Source: Xenophilus azovorans DSM 13620 (GTDB lineage Bacteria > Pseudomonadota > Gammaproteobacteria > Burkholderiales > Burkholderiaceae_C). Taken from it: a stretch of DNA of 64,000 nucleotides. The DNA lies in NCBI RefSeq assembly GCF_000745855.1, contig NZ_JQKD01000022.1, positions 1 to 64,000 of the forward strand. Direction: 5' to 3'. The position numbers and the translations under genes were made by a program. The number at the start of each line of letters is the position of its first letter. Position 1 is the stretch's first letter. Positions 35,235-45,221 of the stretch are shown piece after piece. A model generated the notes under the pieces. The model was not told where the DNA came from and did no database searches. It was given only the letters and a program-made list of their open reading frames with translations.

Positions 35235-35895
35235 CCCGCGCCCGCTGCGCTTCGACCTCATCGCCTTCGACTGGGACGGCACGCTGTACGACTCCACCGC
35301 CGTCATCACGCGCTGCATCCAGGCCGCGGTGGTGGACGTGGGCGGACGCCGGCCGGCGGAGCGCGATGCCGCCTGGGTCATCGGCCTGGGCCTGGCCGAG
35401 GCGCTGGCCAAGGCCGCGCCCGACGTGCCACCGGCGAAGTACCGCGAACTGGGCGAGCGCTACCGCCACCACTACCTGCGCCACCAGGACGACCTGGTGC
35501 TCTTCGACGGCGTGTTGCCGATGCTCGATGCGCTGGCGGCGCGCGGCCACCGGCTGGCGGTGGCCACCGGCAAGTCGCGCCGGGGGCTGGACGCCGTGCT
35601 GGACAGCATCGACTTGCGCCATCGCTTCGACGCCTCGCGCACCGCCGACGAGACTTTCGGCAAGCCCCATCCGCGCATGCTGCTCGAACTGATGGAGGAG
35701 CTTCAGGTCCCGCCCGAGCGCACCCTGATGATCGGCGACACCATCCACGACCTGCAGCTGGCGCGCAACGCCGGCTGCGCCGGCGTGGGCGTGAGCTACG
35801 GCGCCCACGAGCCGGCCGGCTTCGAGGCGCTGGCGCCGCTGCACGTGGCGCATTCCGTGCAGGACCTGTCCGACTGGTTGCTGACGAACGCCTGA
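35218..35895 (+). CDS. HAD-superfamily hydrolase (Gph/phosphoglycolate-phosphatase-like)
   Basis: This 225-residue protein has HAD motif I (FDWDGTLYDS, nucleophile Asp18, acid Asp20), a helical cap, motif II (VATGKSRRG), the Lys of motif III (TFGKPHPRML) and motif IV (MIGDTIHDLQLA). The substrate is probably a small phosphate ester; phosphoglycolate, pyrophosphate or a nucleotide are all possible. It begins inside the last codons of rluC and is followed closely by the Rieske gene, so the three are likely one transcript. Confidence 0.9.
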   Translation: MTNPTDPRPLRFDLIAFDWDGTLYDSTAVITRCIQAAVVDVGGRRPAERDAAWVIGLGLAEALAKAAPDVPPAKYRELGERYRHHYLRHQDDLVLFDGVLPMLDALAARGHRLAVATGKSRRGLDAVLDSIDLRHRFDASRTADETFGKPHPRMLLELMEELQVPPERTLMIGDTIHDLQLARNAGCAGVGVSYGAHEPAGFEALAPLHVAHSVQDLSDWLLTNA

Positions 35896-35906
35896 TCCAC
35901 CTGCCG

Positions 35907-36275
35907 ATGACCGAGGAAGCCATCCCTCTGTGCAACAGCCGCGACCTGGTCGACGGCGGCCTGGCCGTGGGCTTCGACGTCGTCTACGGCGGGCAGACCT
36001 GCCGCGCCTTCGCCATCCGTTTCGAGGGCCGCGTGCACGCCTTCCTCAACCGCTGCACCCACGTGGCGATGGAGATGGACTACCAGGAAGGCCGCTTCTT
36101 CGACGACACCGGCCAGTGGCTGCTATGCGCCACCCACGGCGCCGTGTACCGGCCCGACACCGGCGAGTGCGCCGGCGGCCCCTGCCGCGGCGGCCTGGTG
36201 CGCATCGCCCTGTCGGAGCACGACGGCGTGGTCCGCTGGCATACTGACTGGAACCTGCAGCCCGTCGCCTTCTGA
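35907..36275 (+). CDS. Rieske [2Fe-2S] ferredoxin-like protein
   Basis: This 122-residue protein carries one Rieske centre: Cys50 and His52 in NRCTH, and Cys74 and His77 in LLCATHGAVY, followed by the PDTGECAGGPCRGG loop. It is soluble, with no signal peptide or membrane helix. Stand-alone proteins of this type transfer electrons to oxygenases or act in unknown redox steps. It lies 11 bp after the phosphatase and 29 bp before sppA, a set I recall as conserved in related bacteria. Confidence 0.92.
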   Translation: MTEEAIPLCNSRDLVDGGLAVGFDVVYGGQTCRAFAIRFEGRVHAFLNRCTHVAMEMDYQEGRFFDDTGQWLLCATHGAVYRPDTGECAGGPCRGGLVRIALSEHDGVVRWHTDWNLQPVAF

Positions 36276-36304
36276 CCGGGCGCACGGCCCTTGCACCTCT
36301 TCCC

Positions 36305-37342
36305 ATGAGCGATTCCGACCGCCGCGAACCTTCGGGTTTCGAACCCTTCGCGCCCGCCCCGGGCGCCGCCGCACCCGCCGCACCCGCCGCGGCCCCTGCC
36401 GACCCTGCCGCCAAGCCCGGCTGGGAGCGGGCCGCCCTCGAGAAGCTGGCCTTCGCCGCACTGAAGGAGCAACGCGCCGCGCGGCGCTGGAAGACCTTCG
36501 TGCGCCTGGCTTGGCTGGCCTTCTTCATCGCCCTGCTGTGGCTGGGCTTCTCGCGCACCCAGCCCTCGGCCACGACCAGCACGGCCCACACCGCCGTGGT
36601 CGAGATCGAGGGCGAGATCGCCAATGGCGGCGACGCCAGCGCCGAGTTCGTCGTCGCCGCCATGAAGAACGCGCTGGAGGACCAGGGCGCCAAGGGCCTG
36701 GTGCTGCTGATCAACTCGCCCGGCGGCAGCCCGGTGCAGGCCGGCATCATCAACGACGAGATCAAGCGCCTGCGGGCCAAGCACAAGAAGCCCATCTATG
36801 CCGTGGTGGAGGAAAGCTGCACCTCGGCCGCCTACTACATCGCTGCCGCCACCGACAGGATCTACGTCGACAAGGCCAGCCTGGTGGGCAGCGTCGGCGT
36901 GCTGATGGACGGCTTCGGCTTCACCGGCACCATGGACAAGCTGGGCGTGGAGCGGCGGCTGCTCACCTCGGGCGAGAACAAGGGCTTCCTCGACCCGTTC
37001 AGCCCGCTGAGCGAGACGCACCGCCAGCATGCGCAGCAGATGCTCGACCAGATCCACGCCCAGTTCATCGACGTGGTGAAGAAGGGCCGCGGCGAGCGCC
37101 TGAAGGCCGACACGCCGGGCCTGTTCAGCGGCCTGTTCTGGACCGGCCAGCAGGCCGTGGACCTCGGCCTGGCGGACGGGTTGGGCAACGTCGACTACGT
37201 GGCGCGCGAGGTGGTCAAGGCCGAGGAGGTGATCGACTACACCCGCCGCGACAACGTCGCCGAGCGCCTGGCCAAGCGCTTCGGCGCCGCCTTCGCCGAC
37301 GTGACGCTGCGCGGCATGCGCGCGGGTCCTTCAGTCCGCTGA
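36305..37342 (+). CDS. sppA: Signal peptide peptidase SppA-like S49 protease
   Basis: This 345-residue protein starts with a cytoplasmic Ala/Pro-rich tail, then a single membrane helix (about 66-83) and a periplasmic S49 protease domain. The nucleophile is Ser174 (EESCTSAAYY) and the likely base is Lys226 (SGENKGFLDPF); the 52-residue spacing equals that of the Ser/Lys dyad of Bacillus SppA. The INSPGG and SVGVLM motifs are present. It degrades left-over signal peptides. It is a short, single-domain SppA, unlike the tandem E. coli form. Its end overlaps the convergent MFS gene by 12 bp. Confidence 0.92.
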   Translation: MSDSDRREPSGFEPFAPAPGAAAPAAPAAAPADPAAKPGWERAALEKLAFAALKEQRAARRWKTFVRLAWLAFFIALLWLGFSRTQPSATTSTAHTAVVEIEGEIANGGDASAEFVVAAMKNALEDQGAKGLVLLINSPGGSPVQAGIINDEIKRLRAKHKKPIYAVVEESCTSAAYYIAAATDRIYVDKASLVGSVGVLMDGFGFTGTMDKLGVERRLLTSGENKGFLDPFSPLSETHRQHAQQMLDQIHAQFIDVVKKGRGERLKADTPGLFSGLFWTGQQAVDLGLADGLGNVDYVAREVVKAEEVIDYTRRDNVAERLAKRFGAAFADVTLRGMRAGPSVR

Positions 37343-38527
37343 GGGCACCGGGGCGCGCGTTCCGCCCCCGGCCGCCCGCGCGGCGCGCGGCGCCGCCACG
37401 GCCAGCGCCATCGCGAACAGCACCACCACCGCCAGCGCGGCCGTGAGCGAACTGGCCCGCGCGAGGAAGCCGATCACCGGCGGCCCCGCCATGAAGCCCA
37501 GGTACGCCGCCGCCGACACCGCCGCGATGCCGCGCGCCGGCTCCACCCCCGGCACCTGCGCCGCGGCGGCGAACAGCACCGGCACCACGTTGGCGAAGCC
37601 GATGCCCACGCCGGCGAAGCCCGCCAGCGCCACCCACGGCGAAGGGGTGAGCAGCACCAGCGTCATCGAGGCCGCCGCCAGCAGCGCGCTGGCGCGCAGC
37701 AGCGGCGCCGGCGCCAGGCGCGCGCGCAGCGCGTCGCCGCCGAAGCGGGCCGCCGCCATCGCCGCCGAGAAGCTGGCATAGGCCAGCGCGGCCTGCTGCT
37801 GCGGGCTGCCCAGCTCCTGCTGCAGGTAGAGCACGCTCCAGTCGTACATCGCGCCTTCGGCGACCAGGCCCAGCGCCGCCAGGACGCCCAGCACCAGCAG
37901 CGCGGTGCGCCGGCTCCCGGACAGGCGCGGGGCGCCGCCGGCCGGCGTCTCGCTGGCGGTGAGCGCGGCCGGCAGCATCCAGCGGGCGGCCGCCACCACC
38001 GCCACCGCCATGACGCCGGCCACCAGCGCCAGGTGCCAGGCCGGCGCCAGCCCGGCGGCCAGGGCCGCGCCGCCGCTCACCGCGCCCGCCATGCCGCCCA
38101 GGCTGAACATGCCGTGCATGCCGCTCATCAGCGGCCGCCCGTCCAGGCGCTCCAGTTGCGAGGCCTCGGTGTTGATCGCCACGTCGAACACGCTGGTCGT
38201 CAGGCCGAAGGCCACCAGCAGCGCCAGCAGCCCGGTGTACGAGGGCATGTGGGTGAGCAGGGCGATCATCAGCGCATAGACGCCGCCGGTGACCAGCGCC
38301 ATGCGCGCCGCGCCGAAGCGGCCGATCCAGCGGCCCGCCCGGCTGATGCCGAACAGGGCGCCGAAACCGGCGGCCAGCATCGCCAGCCCGAGCCCCGCCT
38401 CGTCGATGGCGTAGTGCGCCTTCACGGTGGGAATGTGGACGCCCCAGGTGGCGAAGATGAAACCGGAGCAGAAGAACTGCGTGCGTGCGGCCCAGCGGGC
38501 GGCGGGGTGGAAGGGGGCGTGGGTCAA
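37331..38527 (-). CDS. MFS transporter
   Basis: This 398-residue protein has about 12 hydrophobic helices, with an ATWGVHIPTVKAHYAIDEAG start and the MFS motif-A-like segment GRWIGRFGAARM after helix 2. The VFDVAINTEASQLERLDGRPLMSGMHGMFSLGG segment recalls the YbjJ/fucose-permease-like branch. The substrate is unknown. The stop overlaps the sppA end, and it is preceded on its own strand by the RsmI-like gene 9 bp upstream. Confidence 0.88.
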   Translation of the reverse strand: MTHAPFHPAARWAARTQFFCSGFIFATWGVHIPTVKAHYAIDEAGLGLAMLAAGFGALFGISRAGRWIGRFGAARMALVTGGVYALMIALLTHMPSYTGLLALLVAFGLTTSVFDVAINTEASQLERLDGRPLMSGMHGMFSLGGMAGAVSGGAALAAGLAPAWHLALVAGVMAVAVVAAARWMLPAALTASETPAGGAPRLSGSRRTALLVLGVLAALGLVAEGAMYDWSVLYLQQELGSPQQQAALAYASFSAAMAAARFGGDALRARLAPAPLLRASALLAAASMTLVLLTPSPWVALAGFAGVGIGFANVVPVLFAAAAQVPGVEPARGIAAVSAAAYLGFMAGPPVIGFLARASSLTAALAVVVLFAMALAVAAPRAARAAGGGTRAPVPSAD

Positions 38528-38536
38528 GGTTCGATG

Positions 38537-39301
38537 TCAGCGGCCGATGGCGAAGACGGCGGGGAGCCGTTCCGGGGCCGGGGAAGGTTGCGCGCGCCAG
38601 GTCTTGACGCTGTGGCTGTGCACGGTCGCCTGCGCCAGCGTCAGTCCGCTGGCCACGGCCAGCCGCGTCTCGGGCTTCAGCGTCTGCACCAGCGCCTGCA
38701 GCAGCGCGGCGTTGCGGTACGGCGTTTCGATGAAGAGCTGCGTTTGTCCCGTGCGCAGCGCCAGGGCCTCCAGCTCGCGGATGCGCTGCTGGCGCGCCTG
38801 CGCGTCCTGCGGCAGGTAGCCGACGAAGGCGAAGTTCTGCCCGTTCAGGCCGCTGGCCGCCAGCGCCAGCAGCAGCGAGACCGGGCCGACCAGCGGCACG
38901 ACCGCGGCGCCCATCGCGTGCGCGGCGCGCACCACCGAGCTGCCCGGGTCGGCCACCGCCGGCATGCCGGCCTCGCTCAGGAGGCCCATGTCGTGCCCTG
39001 CCGCCAGCGGGGCGAGCAGGGCGCGGATCGCCTGCGCGTTCGCCCCGGCGCCGTCGTGGTCGCCCTTCTTGTGCACCTCGCGCGGCAGTTCCTGGATCGC
39101 CATCGCCTGCAGCGGCGCGGCCAGCGGCACCATCGCGTCGATGCGCTTGAGGTAGGCGCGGGCGGTCTTGGCGTTCTCGCAGATCCAGTGCGTCAGGCGG
39201 GCGGCGGTGGCCAGCGTGCCCTGCGGCAGCACGTCGGTGAGCGGCGCCTGCGGCTCGCAGCCGAAGTCCAGCGGGGCGGGGACGAGGTAGAGCGTGGCCA
39301 T
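38537..39301 (-). CDS. RsmI-like SAM-dependent methyltransferase (tetrapyrrole methylase fold)
   Basis: This is a 254-residue protein. The pattern of LLSEAGMPAVADPG, LVGPVSLLLALAASGLNGQNFAFVGYLP and the TQLFIETPYRNAALLQAL block is that of the RsmI family, which methylates the 2'-O of 16S rRNA C1402. The N-terminal LYLVPAPLDFG and the LPREVHKKG insert differ from standard RsmI, so it is probably a second, family-specific paralogue. It overlaps maf by one base (TGATG), so translation is coupled. Confidence 0.85.
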   Translation of the reverse strand: MATLYLVPAPLDFGCEPQAPLTDVLPQGTLATAARLTHWICENAKTARAYLKRIDAMVPLAAPLQAMAIQELPREVHKKGDHDGAGANAQAIRALLAPLAAGHDMGLLSEAGMPAVADPGSSVVRAAHAMGAAVVPLVGPVSLLLALAASGLNGQNFAFVGYLPQDAQARQQRIRELEALALRTGQTQLFIETPYRNAALLQALVQTLKPETRLAVASGLTLAQATVHSHSVKTWRAQPSPAPERLPAVFAIGR

Positions 39302-39882
39302 CAGAGCAGATCGACGCCCGCTGCGCGCAGCATGCGGCAGGTGCGGATCAGCGGCAGGCCGACCAGGGCGGTGGGGTCGTCGCTGTCGATGGCCTCCAGC
39401 AGCGCGATGCCCAGCCCCTCGCTCTTGGCGCTGCCGGCGCAGTCGTAGGGCTGCTCGATGCGCAGGTAGCGCTCGATGGCGTCGTCGCCGAGTTCGCGGA
39501 ACACCACCCGCACCGGCGCCAGGTCCTGCTGCACGAAGCCGGTGGCGCGGCAGACCACGGCCACGGCTGTCTGGAAGACCAGGGTGCGGCCGCTCATGCG
39601 CCGCAGTTGCGCACCGGCCCGGGCATGGTCGCCGGGCTTGCCCAGTGCCTCGCCGTCCAGGTCGGCCACCTGGTCCGAGCCGATCACCACCGCCTCGGGG
39701 AAGCGCTCGGCCACGGCCTGCGCCTTGGCCAGCGCCAGGCGGGCGGCCAGCGCGGCGGGCGTCTCGCCGGGCAGGGCGGACTCGTCCACTTCGGGCGCCT
39801 GCACGTCGAAGGGCAGGTGCAGCCGCTCCATCAGCGCGCGGCGGTAGCGCGAGGTGGAGCCGAGGATCACGGGGCGTTGCAT
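39301..39882 (-). CDS. maf: Maf/YceF-family nucleotide pyrophosphatase
   Basis: This 193-residue protein has the Maf signature LGSTSRYRRALMERL at the N-terminus, an EVDESALPGETP substrate loop, the catalytic Asp in VIGSDQVADLDG and the late SAKSEGLG segment. The Ser-Arg-Tyr-Arg-Arg and DQV details place it in the YceF subfamily, whose E. coli member hydrolyses m7GTP. It is divergent from yceD across a 54-bp gap that contains a small hairpin (CGCCCGG-cgaagg-CCGGGCG). Confidence 0.9.
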   Translation of the reverse strand: MQRPVILGSTSRYRRALMERLHLPFDVQAPEVDESALPGETPAALAARLALAKAQAVAERFPEAVVIGSDQVADLDGEALGKPGDHARAGAQLRRMSGRTLVFQTAVAVVCRATGFVQQDLAPVRVVFRELGDDAIERYLRIEQPYDCAGSAKSEGLGIALLEAIDSDDPTALVGLPLIRTCRMLRAAGVDLL

Positions 39883-39936
39883 CGTTCTATTGTCCGTGAC
39901 GCCCGGCGAAGGGCCGGGCGCCTTAGACTGCCGCCG

Positions 39937-40488
39937 ATGAAAGCCAAGGACTTCGATGCCGGCCGCCTGGACGTGCCGGCCTTCGCCCAGGCCGGCGCCG
40001 TGCTCTCGGCCGAGGAGCCGCTGGCCGCCTTCCCCCGCCTGGCCGCCGAATCCGCCGTGCCCGATGCCGCCGGCACCGTGCGCTGGCAGGTCCGGGGCGA
40101 GCTGCGCACCCCGGCCGGCGGCGCGGCCGTGCCCTGGCTGCACCTGCAGGCCGATGCCGGCGTGCCGCTGGTGTGCCAGCGCTGCCTGACCCCGGTGGAC
40201 ACGCCGCTGCATGCCGACCGCTGGTTCCGCTTCGTCGCCGACGAGGACACCGCTGCGCTGGAGGACGAGGAGGCCGAGGAGGACGTCCTCGTCGCGAGCC
40301 GCGACTTCGACCTGCGTGCGCTGGTCGAGGACGAACTGCTGATGGAACTGCCCATCACCCCGCGCCACGAGACCTGCCCGGTGCCGGTCGCGCTGTCGGC
40401 GGCCGACCCGGATTTCGATGCGGCGGGCGAGCGGCCCAACCCCTTTGCCGCGCTGGAGGCGCTCAAGGGTGGGAAGGGCAGCGGCTAG
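39937..40488 (+). CDS. yceD: YceD family protein (DUF177)
   Basis: This 183-residue protein has the DUF177 core: [20 protein letters not shown] with its CxxC pair, an acidic stretch ([12 protein letters not shown]), and [22 protein letters not shown]. It is located directly before rpmF, as in most bacteria, where YceD is linked to 23S rRNA accumulation and ribosome assembly. The next promoter (40540) suggests rpmF is also expressed on its own. Confidence 0.93.
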   Translation: MKAKDFDAGRLDVPAFAQAGAVLSAEEPLAAFPRLAAESAVPDAAGTVRWQVRGELRTPAGGAAVPWLHLQADAGVPLVCQRCLTPVDTPLHADRWFRFVADEDTAALEDEEAEEDVLVASRDFDLRALVEDELLMELPITPRHETCPVPVALSAADPDFDAAGERPNPFAALEALKGGKGSG

Positions 40489-40539
40489 CCCGGTGGCGGC
40501 GCTCGCACGCAGGGCTGGCGCAGGTCGGCCGCGCCGGGC

Positions 40540-40545
40540 TATAAT
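40540..40545 (+). promoter_or_regulatory. Candidate -10 element for rpmF
   Basis: A perfect TATAAT stands 52 bp after the yceD stop and about 150 bp before rpmF. No good -35 is seen at 17 bp upstream (TGGCGC). The 208-bp gap has no other clear feature, apart from the AGGAG ribosome site before rpmF. A long untranslated leader for rpmF would follow from this start. Confidence 0.5.
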
Positions 40546-40696
40546 CGCGGGCTTCGCGCGCTCATCTCCACGGAGCATATGGGGCGCGACCCAGCGGCAG
40601 GCGGTCACTTTCTTGAGCGTCTTGCGGGCCCCGGCGGCGCTGCCCCGGTCCCGGCCGCACCGCCCACCAACCGTACCGAATACCTCAGGAGCCATC

Positions 40697-40879
40697 ATGG
40701 CCGTTCAGCAGAACAAGAAGTCGCCGTCCAAGCGCGGCATGCACCGCTCGCACAACGCCCTGGGCGTGCCCGGCATCGCCGTGGAGCCGACCACCGGCGA
40801 AACCCACCTGCGCCACCACATCAGCCCGAACGGCTTCTACCGTGGCCGCAAGGTGCTCAAGACCAAGAACGAAGGCTGA
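40697..40879 (+). CDS. rpmF: 50S ribosomal protein L32
   Basis: This 60-residue basic protein beginning [20 protein letters not shown] is a clear L32. It is the Cys-free form ([17 protein letters not shown]) without the zinc ribbon seen in some bacteria. AGGAG precedes the start. It heads the plsX-fab cluster as in other proteobacteria, and is followed at once by a strong terminator. Confidence 0.97.
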   Translation: MAVQQNKKSPSKRGMHRSHNALGVPGIAVEPTTGETHLRHHISPNGFYRGRKVLKTKNEG

Positions 40880-40896
40880 CCCGCCCTCTCAAGGCC

Positions 40897-40940
40897 AAGG
40901 CCCGAAGCTACTTTCCACGTAGCATCGGGCCTTTGTTTTG
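40897..40940 (+). terminator. Intrinsic terminator after rpmF, abutting the plsX start
   Basis: The stem is built from AAGGCCCGA (40897-40905) and TCGGGCCTT (40925-40933), with an inner stem GCTAC/GTAGC around a 7-base loop, and is followed by TTTGTTTTG. The ATG used for plsX begins directly after the T-tract (40941). Read-through or processing here could separate ribosomal-protein and lipid-gene expression. Confidence 0.85.
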
Positions 40941-42041
40941 ATGCCCACGACTCCCACGACGAACCCCGCGCCGGGGCCCGAGGCGATCACGCTGGCCGTC
41001 GACTGCATGGGCGGCGACCACGGCCCGCGCGTCACGCTGGCGGCCTGCCGCGGCTTCCTGGAGCGCCACCCGCAGGCCTCGCTGCTGCTGGTGGGCGTGC
41101 CGGAGGCGCTCGGCACGCTGCGGCATCCGCGCGCGCGCATCGTCGCGGCCACCGAGGTGGTCGGCATGGACGACCCGATCGAGGTCGCCCTGCGCAAGAA
41201 GAAGGATTCGTCCATGCGCGTGGCGATCCAGCAGGTCAAGGACGGAGCCGCCCATGCCGCCATTTCCGCCGGCAACACCGGCGCGCTGATGGCCATCGCC
41301 CGCTACCTGCTCAAGACGCTGGACGGCATCGACCGCCCCGCCATCGCCACCCAGCTGCCCAACATCCGCGGCGGCGCCTCCACAGTGCTGGACCTGGGCG
41401 CCAACGTCGATTGCGACGCCGAGGACCTGCTCCAGTTCGCCGTGCTGGGCTCGGCGCTGGTGGCGGCGCTCACCGGCAACGACGCACCTTCGGTGGGGCT
41501 GCTGAACGTCGGCGAGGAAGTCATCAAGGGCAGCGAAACCATCAAGAAAGCCGGCCAACTGCTGCAAACGGCTGCCAACTCGCAGGATCTGAATTTCTAC
41601 GGCAACGTCGAGGGCAACGACATCTTCAAGGGCACGACCGACATCGTGGTGTGCGACGGCTTCGTCGGTAACGTCGCGCTCAAGGCCACCGAAGGCGTGG
41701 CCTCGATGATCGTAGACTTCATGAAGCAGGAGTTTTCTGCCGGTATCTTCAGCAAACTCGCGGCGATCATCGCTTATCCGGTGCTTCGTGCGCTGAAGAA
41801 TCGGCTCGACCACCGGCGCTACAACGGCGCCGCCCTGTTGGGCCTGCGCGGCCTCGTGTTCAAGAGCCACGGCTCGGCGGACGAGGTGGCGTTCGGCCAT
41901 GCGCTGGATCGCGCTTATGATGCCGCCCGCAACAACCTGCTCGACCGCGTCCGCGCCCGCATCGCCCACGCCGCGCCCCTGCTGAAGCGCGCCGAGGCCC
42001 CGGAGAACTCCGAGCGCGCCCCGGCAGCACTCCAGGCCTGA
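40941..42041 (+). CDS. plsX: Phosphate acyltransferase PlsX
   Basis: This 366-residue protein converts acyl-ACP to acyl-phosphate for phospholipid synthesis. It has [18 protein letters not shown] at the start, [26 protein letters not shown], and the late [14 protein letters not shown] and [18 protein letters not shown] segments. The Met at 40941 gives a 14-residue Pro/Thr-rich lead. No ribosome site is visible, because the rpmF terminator occupies that space. The stop overlaps the fabH start by one base (TGATG). Confidence 0.95.
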   Translation: MPTTPTTNPAPGPEAITLAVDCMGGDHGPRVTLAACRGFLERHPQASLLLVGVPEALGTLRHPRARIVAATEVVGMDDPIEVALRKKKDSSMRVAIQQVKDGAAHAAISAGNTGALMAIARYLLKTLDGIDRPAIATQLPNIRGGASTVLDLGANVDCDAEDLLQFAVLGSALVAALTGNDAPSVGLLNVGEEVIKGSETIKKAGQLLQTAANSQDLNFYGNVEGNDIFKGTTDIVVCDGFVGNVALKATEGVASMIVDFMKQEFSAGIFSKLAAIIAYPVLRALKNRLDHRRYNGAALLGLRGLVFKSHGSADEVAFGHALDRAYDAARNNLLDRVRARIAHAAPLLKRAEAPENSERAPAALQA

Positions 42042-43021
42042 TGAGCACCCCTTATTCCCGCATCACCGGCACCGGCAGCTACCTGCCGCCGCGCCGCGTG
42101 ACCAACGACGACCTGGCCCGCGAACTGGCGGGCCGCGGCATCGAGACCTCCGACCAGTGGATCGTGGAGCGCACCGGCATCCGCGCGCGCCACTTCGCCG
42201 AGCCCGACGTCACCAGCAGCGAGCTGGCCCTGCACGCCAGCCGGCATGCGCTGGAGGCCGCCGGCCGCAGCGCCTCGGACGTGGACCTGATCATCGTCGC
42301 GACCTCGACGCCCGACATGGTCTTCCCCTCGTCCGCCTCGATCCTGCAGCACAAGCTGGGCGTGGCCGGCTGCCCGGCCTTCGACGTGCAGGCCGTGTGC
42401 AGCGGCTTCATCTACGCGCTGACCGTGGCCGACGCCATGATCCGCACCGGCACCGCGCGCTGCGCGCTGGTGGTGGGCGCGGAGGTGTTCTCGCGCATCC
42501 TCGACTTCAGCGACCGCACCACCTGCGTGCTGTTCGGCGACGGCGCCGGGGCTGTGGTGCTGGAGGCGAGCGACACGCCCGGCATCCTGGCCAGTGACAT
42601 CCATGCCGACGGCTCGCACGTCGGCATCCTGTGTACGCCGGGCCACGTCTCCGGCGGGCAGGTGACGGGCACGCCGCTGCTGCACATGGACGGCCAGGCC
42701 GTCTTCAAGCTGGCGGTGCGCGTGCTGGAGGACGCGGCGCGCACCGTGCTGAAGAAGGCCGGCAAGACCGACGCCGACATCGACTGGCTGATCCCGCACC
42801 AGGCCAACATCCGCATCATGCAGGGCACGGCGCGCAAGCTGAAGCTGCCCATGGACAAGCTGGTCGTCACCGTGCACGAGCACGGCAACACCTCGGCGGC
42901 GTCGATCCCGCTGGCGCTGGACGCCGCCGTGCGCGACGGCCAGGTGAAGAAGGGCGACACCGTCATGCTCGAGGGCGTGGGCGGCGGCTTCACCTGGGGC
43001 GCGGTGCTGCTCAACATGTAG
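42041..43021 (+). CDS. fabH: 3-oxoacyl-ACP synthase III
   Basis: This 326-residue thiolase-fold enzyme starts fatty-acid synthesis by condensing acetyl-CoA with malonyl-ACP. It has the catalytic Cys120 in QAVCSGF, a His in IPHQANIRI, an Asn in [12 protein letters not shown], and the FabH-type [17 protein letters not shown] start. It is translationally coupled to plsX. Confidence 0.97.
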   Translation: MSTPYSRITGTGSYLPPRRVTNDDLARELAGRGIETSDQWIVERTGIRARHFAEPDVTSSELALHASRHALEAAGRSASDVDLIIVATSTPDMVFPSSASILQHKLGVAGCPAFDVQAVCSGFIYALTVADAMIRTGTARCALVVGAEVFSRILDFSDRTTCVLFGDGAGAVVLEASDTPGILASDIHADGSHVGILCTPGHVSGGQVTGTPLLHMDGQAVFKLAVRVLEDAARTVLKKAGKTDADIDWLIPHQANIRIMQGTARKLKLPMDKLVVTVHEHGNTSAASIPLALDAAVRDGQVKKGDTVMLEGVGGGFTWGAVLLNM

Positions 43022-43072
43022 CCTCGCGGCGCCCCGCGGGCGCCGCGGCTTGACCCGGAGACACAAGACATC

Positions 43073-44023
43073 ATGACTTCCTTTGCGTTCGTCTTTCCCG
43101 GCCAGGGATCGCAGGCCGTGGGCATGCTCGACGCCTGGGGCGACCACCCCGCCGTGCGCGAGACGCTGGCCGAGGCCTCCGAGGCCCTCGGCGAGGACGT
43201 GGCCAGGCTGATCCACGAAGGCCCCAAGGAGGCGCTGGCCCTCACCACCAACACCCAGCCCGTGATGCTGGTGGCCGGCGTCGCCGCCTGGCGCGCCTGG
43301 CTGGCCGAGGGGGGGGCGAAGCCTGCCGCGGTGGCGGGCCATTCGCTCGGCGAATATTCCGCCCTGGTGGCGGCCGGCGTGCTGACGCTGAAGCAGGCCG
43401 CGCCACTGGTGCGCCTGCGCGCCCGTGCGATGCAGGAGGCCGTGCCGGTGGGCGCCGGCGCGATGGCTGCCATCCTCGGCATGGCGTCCGAGAAGGTCGC
43501 GGCCGGCTGCGCCGAGGTGACGGCGGGCTTCCCGGCCGGCAGCGGCGAGGTGGTCGAGGCGGTGAACTTCAACGACCCGATGCAGACCGTGATCGCCGGC
43601 AGCAAGGCCGCGGTGGAGAAGGCCTGCGAGGCGCTCAAGGCCGCCGGCGCCAAGCGTGCGCTGCCGCTGCCGGTGTCCGCGCCCTTCCATTCCAGCCTGA
43701 TGAAGCCGGCGGCCGAGGCGCTGCGCGCCGCGCTGGCGGACGTGGAACTGGCCGCGCCGGCGATCCCGCTGGTCAACAACATCGACGTCGCGGTCGAGGA
43801 CGACCCGGCGCGCATCCGCGACGCCCTGGTGCGCCAGGCGGCCGGCCCGGTGCGCTGGGTCGAGTGCGTGCAGGCGCTCCAGGCGCGGGGCGTGACGGCC
43901 ATCGTCGAATGCGGGCCGGGGCGCGTGCTGTCCGGCATGGTCAAGCGCATCGCGCCCGACGTCGCCAACCCGGTCATCCTCGATCCGGCCACGCTGGCCG
44001 AGACGAAGCAGTCGCTGGCCTGA
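43073..44023 (+). CDS. fabD: Malonyl-CoA:ACP transacylase
   Basis: This 316-residue acyltransferase has FVFPGQGSQAVGM at the N-terminus, the nucleophile Ser91 in GHSLGEYSAL, the malonate-binding Arg in RLRARAMQEAVP, and the catalytic His in SAPFHSSLM. It loads malonyl groups onto the acyl carrier protein. The start at 43073 follows a GGAG ribosome site in the 51-bp gap after fabH. Confidence 0.97.
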   Translation: MTSFAFVFPGQGSQAVGMLDAWGDHPAVRETLAEASEALGEDVARLIHEGPKEALALTTNTQPVMLVAGVAAWRAWLAEGGAKPAAVAGHSLGEYSALVAAGVLTLKQAAPLVRLRARAMQEAVPVGAGAMAAILGMASEKVAAGCAEVTAGFPAGSGEVVEAVNFNDPMQTVIAGSKAAVEKACEALKAAGAKRALPLPVSAPFHSSLMKPAAEALRAALADVELAAPAIPLVNNIDVAVEDDPARIRDALVRQAAGPVRWVECVQALQARGVTAIVECGPGRVLSGMVKRIAPDVANPVILDPATLAETKQSLA

Positions 44024-44037
44024 AGAGGCACCTCCCC

Positions 44038-45124
<1,087 letters not shown>

Positions 45125-45221
45125 GCCTTCGGTCCTCCCCGTGGAGGCCGGCCGCGCGGCGCCATGACCGCCTGACCTCGGCCGCGCGCTCCGCCCGTTT
45201 TCCCCTGGAAAGGTTCATGGC

